Translations under genes and position numbers: made by a program
Shown: piece after piece, positions 1 to 7,481 of the stretch
Layout: the number at the start of each line of letters is the position of its first letter
How positions within the stretch are numbered: position 1 is the first letter of the stretch
The notes under the pieces: generated by a model
Databases searched by the model: none
Seen by the model: the letters and a program-made list of their open reading frames with translations, nothing else
Told to the model about the DNA's origin: nothing
From: Candidatus Aerophobota bacterium
Lineage (GTDB): Bacteria; Aerophobota; Aerophobia; Aerophobales; B3-G15
Reading direction: 5' to 3'
NCBI GenBank assembly: GCA_030615365.1
Contig: JAUWZM010000015.1
Location: forward strand, 1 to 43,420
Length of the DNA stretch: 43,420 nt

Positions 1-1260
1 TGCCTCTGATATTATTAATCCAGGTCGGAAACTCAGAAATCTTTAAACAAGGTGATTTATGTGCTCAGTGCGTGGATCTTCCATCTTATCTGAAAGAGCG
101 TAGGATATCTGAATGCAAAAAAGAACTTTCTCACTTTCTAAGTATCCTTCTCTGACTATATTGGGGACTCACTTCGAAGAGAAAAACTAATCACAATAAA
201 TTATGCTCCAACTTATGCGGGTTTCAGAGGCTAAAATCCAGTTTTCCGCACCTCTGTACTTAAGATTTAAAATTCAAATTAAGAAATTAATCACACCTTT
301 CTAAGATACAAATATATAAAAAGGCTCGTCCTCCCCACATTTCGGACCACCCAAGTCCTCCTCACTCATGAACCATAAATTACAAACTTGGTCTCCCCGA
401 TGTCTTTCTTATGAGGTATTCAGAGGCGAAATGGGAGTCTTCGGTACATTTCTTATTTTAAATATTCCAGATTCCGGAAAATAGCAAAGACTCTCCGTTG
501 AGGATGGAAAAACAAAACCAATGCAGGTTAAAGGTCTGCGAGTAACAACTAAAAAGATCCTTTGTCTGTCATGAAGATGGTATTTCCTCCTTAATAATCA
601 AAATCTAAAGTCTTACTTTAACAAACTTAAAGCGAGTAATAATAACTAAAGTAATGATTTGTATTATAATCAGTAATACCTATCAATAAACTATTACAAA
701 ATTCTTTCATTTTTTCTTTTTTTCATTTTGGTTTACATAATATCTATTATCGGAACTTAAAATTCTCACAAAACAGGAAATACTCTCATCATTTTACTCC
801 AAAACTAATGTGTTACTTTATATAAGATAATTGTAACTTAGAATTTAAAGACTTTTTTATAAATGAATAAGACTTTTTTATTGGCGTAGCTGCGTGGGTG
901 AAACTTAAATTATATTAATTAAAAATTAACATATTAGATTAGGTTTTATATAGAAATCATTTCAATGAAGGGATTTTCAATTCAAAATTAATATGAAACA
1001 TTAAAAAATAAAATATATCATTGGTGAGAATTTATAAATTCTGTCTTCTGAACGTCGGATTTTAATCCTTTGTACTTCCAAGAGAATTAAAGGGCCCTAT
1101 CTTGCATTTTATCACCCCAAATAATACAAATCCCTGTCGCGGGTAAAAAGATGGCCTTATTTGGCTTTTCATGACCCTCTTTTTCACTAAGATTTCACTT
1201 AATACCTCCCCTACCCTCTTTGGTTTGCTGACTGGGTATATTTACGGATAAATTAAATAA
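1..1260. other. Gene-free AT-rich region
   Basis: No reading frame with a start, an SD and a recognisable product was found on either strand. The stretch from about 600 to 1060 is extremely AT-rich. Two imperfect direct copies of a roughly 26-nt segment beginning GGCC(C/T)TAT and ending near ACCC lie at 1093-1118 and 1154-1179. The 13-mer CCTCCCCTACCCT at 1205-1217 recurs at 2653 and 25882. I found no signature of tmRNA, RNase P RNA, a tRNA or a DnaA-box cluster. It may be decayed sequence or the 3' side of a gene outside the window. Confidence 0.5.
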
Positions 1261-1289
1261 TTGACACTTTTCGTTTTTTACACTATAAT
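1261..1289 (+). promoter_or_regulatory. Sigma-70 promoter of proC
   Basis: TTGACA at 1261-1266 and TATAAT at 1284-1289 are separated by 17 nt, a perfect consensus. The predicted start lies near 1296, giving a leader of about 55 nt before the proC ATG at 1351. Confidence 0.85.
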
Positions 1290-1350
1290 AACAAGCAATG
1301 GGTAGTTCATTCTTTCGGAATGCATAATAATTGAAAAGAAGAAGAGGTAA

Positions 1351-2211
1351 ATGCTTAAAGAAAAAATTGGTTTCATAGGTGCCGGGAAAATGGGAAGAGC
1401 TTTAATAATAGCCATAATAGATAAGAAACTTTTGCCCTCGCAAAACATTTGGGTTTGTGATAAAGCCAAGGAGAAACTTTGCCCTTTAGCGAAGAAAGGT
1501 GTGAGAATAACTACCAGCATAAAGGAAATAGCCAAGGAGGTCGATGTAATAGTTTTAGCAGTTAAACCTGGAGATATAAAATCAGTACTAAGGGAGCTAA
1601 AAGAAGAAGTCAATCCTTCCCAGTTAATTATATCCATTGCTGCTGGTGTTAGTATCTATTGTTTAACTACGCTTCTAAACAAAGATATTCCTATAGTAAG
1701 AGTTATGCCTAATACTCCCATCTCTGTAGGAGAGGGAATGTGCGTTTTTTCTTCTGGCCCAGGAGTAAAAGAAGATAAAATTAAAATAACCAGACAAATT
1801 TTAAAAGCAGTGGGAAAAGTAGAAGAGTTACCCGAAGATAAACAAAATGCAGTAACAGGATTGAGTGGAAGTGGTCCTGCTTATATTTACACAGTAATTG
1901 AGGGCCTGATCGAAGGAGGAATAAAAGCAGGGCTTAGCCGAAAAATTGCTTATAATCTGGCGATTCAAACTACTTTAGGAGCTGCTAAATTAGCCGAGGA
2001 AAGCAGCCTTTCTCTAGAGGATCTTCTGTTAGCAGTGAGTTCTCCTAAGGGAACGACTGTTGAAGGGCTTAAAATCTTAAAAGAGAGAGGACTAAAAGAT
2101 TGTATGGCTCAAGCAGTAATTAAATCTACTGAGAGAGCTAATCAAATAAGCAAGGAAATGGAGTTTGAGATTGAAGATCACTCCCTCTCAAATCCGAAAA
2201 AAGGAATTTAA
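1351..2211 (+). CDS. proC: Pyrroline-5-carboxylate reductase
   Basis: Catalyses the last step of proline synthesis, NAD(P)H-dependent reduction of 1-pyrroline-5-carboxylate to proline, in the cytoplasm. The 286 residues match the family length of about 270-280. The N-terminal Rossmann loop GAGKMG is at 10-15. The C-terminal domain carries LSGSGPAYIY (171-180) and the family signature SPKGTTVEGL (about 231-240). The ATG is preceded by a purine-rich AAGAAGAGG and lies downstream of a consensus promoter. The last 47 nt overlap the next gene in another frame, so the C-terminal tail after RANQISKE may be a by-product of that overlap. No other proline gene is nearby. Confidence 0.96.
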   Translation: MLKEKIGFIGAGKMGRALIIAIIDKKLLPSQNIWVCDKAKEKLCPLAKKGVRITTSIKEIAKEVDVIVLAVKPGDIKSVLRELKEEVNPSQLIISIAAGVSIYCLTTLLNKDIPIVRVMPNTPISVGEGMCVFSSGPGVKEDKIKITRQILKAVGKVEELPEDKQNAVTGLSGSGPAYIYTVIEGLIEGGIKAGLSRKIAYNLAIQTTLGAAKLAEESSLSLEDLLLAVSSPKGTTVEGLKILKERGLKDCMAQAVIKSTERANQISKEMEFEIEDHSLSNPKKGI

Positions 2212-2704
2212 GATATCCTTAAGGGGTTACGATAGAAAAGAGGTTAGTGAATTCTTGCACAGTTTAGCCAGTTCGTGTGAAAATTTACTTAAAACCAATA
2301 AAGATATATCTCAAGAATTGGATACATTGAAAAAAGTTATGGAAGGTTATGAGAAAAGAAAAGAGAAATTAGAGAATCTTCTTCTCTCTACTCAAAAAAG
2401 CGCACAACTCATTGATAAAAACAGTCAAGAAAAAGCCGAGCTGATAATTAAAGAAGCAGAAATAAAGGCAGAAAAGACAATCTCTGAAGAAGAAAAAAAA
2501 CTTGAGGGGCTGAAAGAAGAAATTCTCAGGTTATCGCAACAGAAAAAAATATTCCTTTTAAAAGTAAAATCTTTGATTAAAGCTCATTCAGAATTATTGG
2601 ATTTCTATGGGGAAGAATCCGTGGGAGGTTCTTCTTCGTCTTCCTCAGGGTCCCTCCCCTACCCTTCTTTTCAGAAAGAGAAAATTAGTTTTGAGGAGAA
2701 TTAA
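2165..2704 (+). CDS. DivIVA-domain coiled-coil protein
   Basis: The first 35 residues match the DivIVA N-terminal lipid-binding consensus: ITPSQIRKKEF, then RGYDRKEVSEFL. A long charged coiled coil follows to about residue 140. DivIVA proteins recruit partners to curved membrane at septa or poles; the partner here is unknown. The start is TTG with AAGGAAATGGAG upstream. A later start would remove the conserved N-terminus, so the 47-nt overlap with proC looks real and implies coupled translation. The C-terminus has a low-complexity GGSSSSSSGSLPYPS segment. Its SLPYPS part is encoded by a 13-mer found twice more in non-coding DNA of this window. Confidence 0.85.
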   Translation: MRLKITPSQIRKKEFKISLRGYDRKEVSEFLHSLASSCENLLKTNKDISQELDTLKKVMEGYEKRKEKLENLLLSTQKSAQLIDKNSQEKAELIIKEAEIKAEKTISEEEKKLEGLKEEILRLSQQKKIFLLKVKSLIKAHSELLDFYGEESVGGSSSSSSGSLPYPSFQKEKISFEEN

Positions 2705-2720
2705 CTCCCCTTAATTTTTT
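2699..2720 (+). terminator. Weak AT-only terminator after DivIVA gene
   Basis: AATTAA (2699-2704), a six-base C-rich loop, then TTAATT (2711-2716) followed by four T. The stem is all A-T, so it is at best a weak or partial terminator. It overlaps the stop codon. Confidence 0.3.
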
Positions 2721-2757
2721 GCTCCTTATCAGAAAATTATTAGCCAAAACTGGTTAT

Positions 2758-2785
2758 TTGACATTTTTAACAGGGGTGTTACAAT
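2758..2785 (+). promoter_or_regulatory. Promoter of the cold-shock gene
   Basis: TTGACA at 2758-2763 and TACAAT at 2780-2785, spacer 16 nt. The start would lie near 2792, leaving a short leader of about 35 nt, unlike the long leaders of enterobacterial cspA. Confidence 0.7.
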
Positions 2786-2827
2786 ATAATAAGTTTTATC
2801 AATAACTTTTTGTAAAGAGGTGTACAT

Positions 2828-3037
2828 GTGTCAGAAGAAGGCGTAGTTAAATGGTTTGATGACCGTAAAGGTTATGGGTTTATTGCACGAGAAGACGGAA
2901 AAGATGTTTTTGTGCATTTTTCCAACATTACTCAGGAAGGATTCAAGAGCCTGAAAGAAGGTGACAAAGTATCCTTTGATGTGCAAGAAAGCGAACGAGG
3001 CCCTCAGGCAATTAATGTAGGCAGGGTTAGCGAATAG
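2828..3037 (+). CDS. Cold-shock domain protein (CspA family)
   Basis: A small single-strand nucleic-acid-binding OB-fold protein that acts as an RNA chaperone. The 69 residues match the usual 65-70. RNP1 is KGYGFI (14-19), RNP2 is VFVHF (27-31), and the conserved VKWF lies at 7-10. The start is GTG at 2828 with AGAGGTG just upstream; an overlapping ATG at 2826 is out of frame. It is monocistronic, with its own promoter and a long hairpin 5 nt after the stop. Confidence 0.95.
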   Translation: MSEEGVVKWFDDRKGYGFIAREDGKDVFVHFSNITQEGFKSLKEGDKVSFDVQESERGPQAINVGRVSE

Positions 3038-3042
3038 AGACC

Positions 3043-3107
3043 AGTATCCCGGCTGGATGATTATAGTTAAAGTTTTATCTTGACTATAGAACTTCAGCCG
3101 GGATACT
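3043..3107 (+). other. Long hairpin in the csp 3' UTR
   Basis: AGTATCCCGGCTG (3043-3055) pairs perfectly with CAGCCGGGATACT (3095-3107). An inner TATAGT/ACTATA pair sits at 3062-3067 and 3083-3088. There is no U-run after the stem, so it may be an mRNA-stabilising or processing structure, or a dispersed palindrome, rather than a standard intrinsic terminator. Confidence 0.7.
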
Positions 3108-3395
3108 AATGCAAATTTTACCTTAGAATATAAAGGTGAATAATCATTATCCTGATTTTTATATCTTCCCTTTTGTTTATACATATCCCTGCTCCCCTGT
3201 TTATCCTAATAAGTTGAGTAATTAAGTGTAAAAAATTTTGAAAAATTTCCCGACTTGTCGATGTTTCCAATGTGTTACTCAAATCGGCACTTAAGGTCGT
3301 TCCCGAAGGATGGGGCTTTCTGGCAAATCTTGTAAAGAGTAAGCCTCTGCTCACATATACTCAAAATTAATACCAAAATCTCAGGAGGAAAGCTT
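3108..3395. other. Intergenic region upstream of the GH116 gene
   Basis: No gene. A TATACT at 3356-3361 could be a -10 element, but no good -35 stands at the right distance, so the promoter is uncertain. The SD AGGAGG is about 7 nt before the ATG at 3396. Confidence 0.35.
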
Positions 3396-5984
3396 ATGAG
3401 TTACCAAACGAGTGACCTGCATAAAATGGAGAAGAGATTTTTTTACCAGGGGCATAAAACCAACGAAATTTCTTTCCCATTAGGTGGAATTGGCACAGGA
3501 TGTATAGGTCTTGCTGGTAATGGAAGACTTATCGATTGGGAGATCTTCAATAAACCTAACAAAGGGGGAACTGTGAATGGTTTCTCTTTCTTTGCCATTA
3601 AGGCTGAGGAAAAAAAGAGGTTAGTAGTGGCAAGAGTGTTAAATGGAGATTTGAATCCTCCTTATCTTGGTAAAGGATGCGGTAACTGGACCCATGGATT
3701 TGGAGTAAACAGGGAGTACATGGCAGGTCTTCCCCATTTTGAAAAGACCGAGTTTAAGGGTGAGTTTCCCATTGCAGAAATAAAGTTTATTGACCAGAAA
3801 ACTCCACTGGATATCAAGTTAAAGGCTTTTAACCCATTTATCCCCTTAAATGATAAGGATTCATCAATCCCGGCAGCTATTTTTATCTTTGAGGTAAAGA
3901 ATATCTATGATAAACAGCTTGATATCAGTCTGGTCGGAAATCTAAGCAATCCATTTTCTAAGGGCAGCATCAATGAATACTTTGATAAAGGTAGTTATAA
4001 AGGAGTAAAACTTTACTCTAACTGCTACCAGGGGGATGAGCCTGAATATGGTGATATGACTTTCAGTACTAATAGTGAAAAGGTCAGCAGGCAAAGTTAC
4101 TGGTATAGGGGTGCCTATCTTGATAATCTCATCGTATTTTGGAAAGATTTCACATCTCCTGGACAGTTTCAAGAAAGAGTATATGATACACCAGGATCTA
4201 AAGACCCAGCTCTCCCATGGCCCAAAGACACAGCTCTGCTTTGTACTCACAAAACCCTTCAGCCAGGAGAGACCGGGGAGTTCAGATTCTTGATAACCTG
4301 GAGCTTTCCCAACTTTGTAAACTACTGGAATCCGTCCTCAGCATATCAGCAGGACAAAAAACCTCAATGGAAAAATTACTATGCTACTATTTTCAAAGAC
4401 TCGAGCGAATCGGCAGAATATACCTGGAAGAATTTTGAACGCCTCTACCGGGAAACCCTGGAGTTTAAAAATACCCTATTCCGTACAAGTTTGCCTGACC
4501 ACGTTCTGGATGCGGTATCCAGCAATCTCTCTATTCTAAAATCACCTACCTGCCTGCGACTTACTGACGGCACTCTCTATGGATTTGAAGGATGCCATCC
4601 TGCATCAGGCTGTTGCGAGGGATCCTGTACTCATGTATGGAATTATGCTCAAGCAACAGCATTTCTTTTTCCTTCATTGGAAAGATCAATGAGGGAAATT
4701 GATTATCAATACAACCAGCTTGAGAATGGCAAGATGGTTTTTCGGATGATGCTCCCAGCCGATAGAGAAAAATGGCATTTCAGGGCTGCTGCTGATGGAC
4801 AAATGGGAGGAATCATCAAAACCTACAGAGAGTGGAAGATATCCGGAGATGCTGAATGGTTGAGGAAGCTATGGCCCAAAGTAAAGAAGGCCTTGGAGTA
4901 CGCCTGGGAACCAACTAACGAGGACTGGTGGGATAAGAATCGTGATGGTGTCATGGAAGGAATTCAACACCACACACTGGATGTAGAAATATACGGTCCT
5001 AACTCCTACATAACTGGATATTATCTTGCGGCATTACTTGCCGCATCCAAGATGGCAAAAGCGTTGGGTGATGATGATGGAGAAAAATACTATGCCTTAT
5101 ACGAGAGGGGACGAAAATGGGTAAACAAAAATCTGTTTAACGGTGAATATTTCCATCAAAAAATAGATCTGAAAGATAAGCGGTTTCCCATTGATCCAGA
5201 GGTGGGAGAAATCAAGTATCAAATTGGAGAAGGCTGTCATACAGACCAGGTGATAGGACAGTGGTACGCCCACATAGTTGGGTTAGGGTATATATTGGAT
5301 GCAGATAAGGTAAAGAGAGCATTGCAGTCTATTTTTGAATACAACTTTATTGATAGTTTTCGTAATTATCTCAATCCCTGCAGAGTCTACGCTCTTAATG
5401 ATGAAAAAGGTATCGTAGTCTGCACATGGCCTAAAGGAAACGTTCCTAAATTGCCTGTATTATATTTCAGCGAGTGTTTCAATGGATTCGAGTATCAAGT
5501 TGCCTGCCACATGATCTATGAGGGTCTTATAGATGAAGGATTGAGCATTGTCAAGGCAATAAGAGATAGGTATGATGGTGAGAAAAGAAATCCTTGGAAT
5601 GAGTTCGAGTGTGGAAGCAATTATGCAAGATCCATGGCTTCCTATTCTCTACTTTTAGCTCTAAGCGGATTTGAATATGACATGGTCAAAGGGCATATCG
5701 GATTCAGTCCTAAAATCAATGACGAAAATTTTTATTGCTTCTGGTCTCTTAACACAGCATGGGGAGCCTTTCAGATGAAAGAAAATAAGGTAGAGCTCAC
5801 TGTAAAATCAGGTCAAATCTCTCTTAACAGCTTTGCCTGTAATGCATTGGAAATAAAAGAGGTGAAAGCAATAACTGTGCGTGATAAAGAAATTCCTTTT
5901 ACAGTAGAGGGTAGATGCGTGAATTTTAGATATCCTGCCAGCATTAAAGCTCATGAAACACTCTGTATAACCATTAAAAAGTAG
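3396..5984 (+). CDS. GH116 glycosidase (GBA2-type beta-glucosidase/xylosidase family)
   Basis: An 862-residue retaining glycoside hydrolase of family 116, which includes human GBA2 and bacterial and archaeal beta-glucosidases, xylosidases and N-acetylglucosaminidases. The GBA2 N-terminal domain is seen from about residue 22 (FPLGGIGTG near 28-35). The (alpha/alpha)6 catalytic domain runs from about 370 to 800. By alignment with the family from memory, the nucleophile is E398 (GFEGC) and the acid/base is D529 (HTLDVEIYG). There is no signal peptide, so the enzyme should act on imported glycosides in the cytoplasm. It has a strong SD. No sugar permease is adjacent, but family-5 binding proteins lie at 7482, 16171 and 22845. 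Substrate cannot be told from sequence. Confidence 0.88.
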   Translation: MSYQTSDLHKMEKRFFYQGHKTNEISFPLGGIGTGCIGLAGNGRLIDWEIFNKPNKGGTVNGFSFFAIKAEEKKRLVVARVLNGDLNPPYLGKGCGNWTHGFGVNREYMAGLPHFEKTEFKGEFPIAEIKFIDQKTPLDIKLKAFNPFIPLNDKDSSIPAAIFIFEVKNIYDKQLDISLVGNLSNPFSKGSINEYFDKGSYKGVKLYSNCYQGDEPEYGDMTFSTNSEKVSRQSYWYRGAYLDNLIVFWKDFTSPGQFQERVYDTPGSKDPALPWPKDTALLCTHKTLQPGETGEFRFLITWSFPNFVNYWNPSSAYQQDKKPQWKNYYATIFKDSSESAEYTWKNFERLYRETLEFKNTLFRTSLPDHVLDAVSSNLSILKSPTCLRLTDGTLYGFEGCHPASGCCEGSCTHVWNYAQATAFLFPSLERSMREIDYQYNQLENGKMVFRMMLPADREKWHFRAAADGQMGGIIKTYREWKISGDAEWLRKLWPKVKKALEYAWEPTNEDWWDKNRDGVMEGIQHHTLDVEIYGPNSYITGYYLAALLAASKMAKALGDDDGEKYYALYERGRKWVNKNLFNGEYFHQKIDLKDKRFPIDPEVGEIKYQIGEGCHTDQVIGQWYAHIVGLGYILDADKVKRALQSIFEYNFIDSFRNYLNPCRVYALNDEKGIVVCTWPKGNVPKLPVLYFSECFNGFEYQVACHMIYEGLIDEGLSIVKAIRDRYDGEKRNPWNEFECGSNYARSMASYSLLLALSGFEYDMVKGHIGFSPKINDENFYCFWSLNTAWGAFQMKENKVELTVKSGQISLNSFACNALEIKEVKAITVRDKEIPFTVEGRCVNFRYPASIKAHETLCITIKK

Positions 5985-6095
5985 AGCACTATTGAAATTA
6001 CAAAAAAAGAAGAAAGAATTTTACCCTCCTCACTATCTCTTTTATAATTTCTATTATATTTTTATTCGAAAAGTGCGTAGTATTATTATACATAT

Positions 6096-6139
6096 TTCGG
6101 TTACTTTTCATATGGCAGAACCAGTTACCCTTCGGTTAC
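6096..6139. repeat. Direct repeats upstream of the cysE promoter
   Basis: TTCGGTTAC occurs at 6096-6104 and 6131-6139, with a partial copy CAGTTAC at 6122-6128 between them. They lie 25-65 nt upstream of the proposed -35, where an activator could bind. The 5985-6225 spacer holds no gene. Confidence 0.45.
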
Positions 6140-6164
6140 ATTATATATGACTTAACGCGCTTGT

Positions 6165-6192
6165 TTGCCTTTTTCACTAATTATGATAAAAT
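6165..6192 (+). promoter_or_regulatory. Possible cysE promoter
   Basis: TTGCCT (6165-6170) and TAAAAT (6187-6192) with a 16-nt spacer; an alternative pairing is TTGTTT (6161-6166) with TATGAT (6182-6187). Both are imperfect. Confidence 0.4.
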
Positions 6193-6225
6193 AATCCATG
6201 AGATTAAAACTATTAGGAAAAATAT

Positions 6226-6906
6226 ATGTTTGAAGGCATTAAAGTTATTTTCGAGAGGGACCCGGCGGCCAGGAATATCTGGGAAGTTTTGCTTTATCCA
6301 GGTTTACATGCTATCTTCTGGCACAGAATTTCTCATTATTTATACTTGCATCATTTTGATTTTTTAGCTCGTTTGATTTCTCACATTACTCGTTTTTTTA
6401 CTGGGATAGAGATTCACCCTGGAGCTAAAATTGGCGAAGGCTTCTTTATTGATCATGGGATGGGAGTGGTTATCGGAGAAACCGTTGAGATTGGAGATAA
6501 TGTTACTCTGTTTCAGGCAGTCACCTTAGGGGGAACAGGCAAAAAAAAAGGTAAAAGGCACCCTACCTTAGGAAATAATGTGATGGTATCTGCAGGAGCT
6601 AAAATTTTAGGAAATATAAAAATTGGGGATAATGTAAAAATCGGGGCAGGCTCTGTAGTAATTAAAGATGTTCCTTCTGATGCGACAGTAGTAGGAGTGC
6701 CGGGAAGGATTGTGAAACATAAAGGGAAAAGAGTACCCGGGGTTAGCTTAGATCATGGGGATTTACCTGATCCTATTTTAGAAAGATTGAAAAAGTTTAG
6801 AGATAAAATGGATGAACTGGAAAAAGTAGTTTATCTCTGGAAAAAAGAAAAAATAGGAGAGATTCTTGAGGATAAGAACAATTCCAGTATGAACTTCATT
6901 AATTGA
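6226..6906 (+). CDS. cysE: Serine O-acetyltransferase
   Basis: Transfers acetyl from acetyl-CoA to serine, the first step of cysteine synthesis. The 226 residues are the short Gram-positive-like form lacking the long N-terminal helical extension of the E. coli enzyme. A left-handed beta-helix of hexapeptide repeats starts at about residue 60 ([16 protein letters not shown]). The catalytic pair corresponds to D76-H77 in the IDHGMG motif, with H112 in the RHP motif after the GGTGKKKGK substrate loop. The helix ends at [17 protein letters not shown] precedes the ATG. No cysK is seen; the downstream gene begins 17 nt after the stop, so the two are probably cotranscribed. Confidence 0.95.
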   Translation: MFEGIKVIFERDPAARNIWEVLLYPGLHAIFWHRISHYLYLHHFDFLARLISHITRFFTGIEIHPGAKIGEGFFIDHGMGVVIGETVEIGDNVTLFQAVTLGGTGKKKGKRHPTLGNNVMVSAGAKILGNIKIGDNVKIGAGSVVIKDVPSDATVVGVPGRIVKHKGKRVPGVSLDHGDLPDPILERLKKFRDKMDELEKVVYLWKKEKIGEILEDKNNSSMNFIN

Positions 6907-6923
6907 AAATAAAGGAGTGAGAA

Positions 6924-7319
6924 ATGATTCAGTTTGCTACAATTATTATTGTTTTTGCTATTGTTCTATTCTATCTTGTAGGAAAAAAGGGGAAGCAAAA
7001 ACCAAGGAATGAAGTGGATTCAAAATGTGAATTTTATAGAGAAGAAATAGTTAACTTTATAAAAAGAGTTAAATCACTTAAAAGCAAGACCAGACTGAAA
7101 AGGTTGGAAATAGAAATGAAAAGATTTCGCAAGGCTATGCAACTTGATGAAATATTGGAAAGAGCGGAAAAGGAAAACAATCCTGCTAAAGCTATTGACT
7201 ATTACCTGGAGGCGCTTTCCTTTATTTTAAAAAACAAGTTTGAGCCTGAGAGAAAAACTGAGATTGAAGAAAAGATAAAAATTCTCCAGGAAGATACAAA
7301 ATCCAGAGCGTATAAATGA
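6924..7319 (+). CDS. Small membrane-anchored helical protein, function unknown
   Basis: 131 residues that I do not recognise. One N-terminal membrane helix (about 4-20) is followed by a positively charged stretch, implying an N-out, cytoplasmic-tail topology. The rest is charged and helical; residues 90-125 (AKAIDYYLEALSFILKNK) resemble a single TPR-like helical pair. SD AAAGGAGTG is well placed. It lies 17 nt after cysE and before the SBP1 leader, so it probably belongs to the cysE transcript. Confidence 0.7.
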   Translation: MIQFATIIIVFAIVLFYLVGKKGKQKPRNEVDSKCEFYREEIVNFIKRVKSLKSKTRLKRLEIEMKRFRKAMQLDEILERAEKENNPAKAIDYYLEALSFILKNKFEPERKTEIEEKIKILQEDTKSRAYK

Positions 7320-7330
7320 ATTTTTTAATC

Positions 7331-7350
7331 TAAATTAGCCCTTCCTGAAT
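7331..7350. repeat. 20-bp direct repeat, left copy flanking SBP1
   Basis: TAAATTAGCCCTTCCTGAAT is identical to 9613-9632, which is the 3' end of asd on the minus strand. The two copies bracket the SBP1 gene and its terminator. Confidence 0.75.
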
Positions 7351-7398
7351 AGTTGGTTTGGGAAGAACCGCCTTCAATCCTAAAAAAGAGAAGAGTTG

Positions 7399-7434
7399 AA
7401 AATAAAGCCAGAAGGAGGTGAAAAGTAGGCAAGC
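7399..7434 (+). promoter_or_regulatory. Conserved leader box upstream of SBP1
   Basis: This segment (AAAATAAAGCC, then GGAGGTGAAAA, then TAGGCAAGC) is nearly the same as 18243-18280 in the leader of the paralogue SBP2. It contains a full anti-16S match, AAGGAGGTGA, 60 nt upstream of the real GTG, with no convincing ORF behind it. Confidence 0.5.
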
Positions 7435-7481
7435 TGTTAGTTCATAATATAAAAAAATAAATCATATCAAGGAGGAAAAAA

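Noticed and set aside
1278..1637. 119-residue open frame on the minus strand over the proC start
   Set aside because: It is antisense to the conserved proC N-terminus and covers its promoter; no recognisable protein features.
3118..3354. Open frames on the minus strand around the csp 3' region
   Set aside because: No SD, no family resemblance, composition of antisense and spacer DNA.
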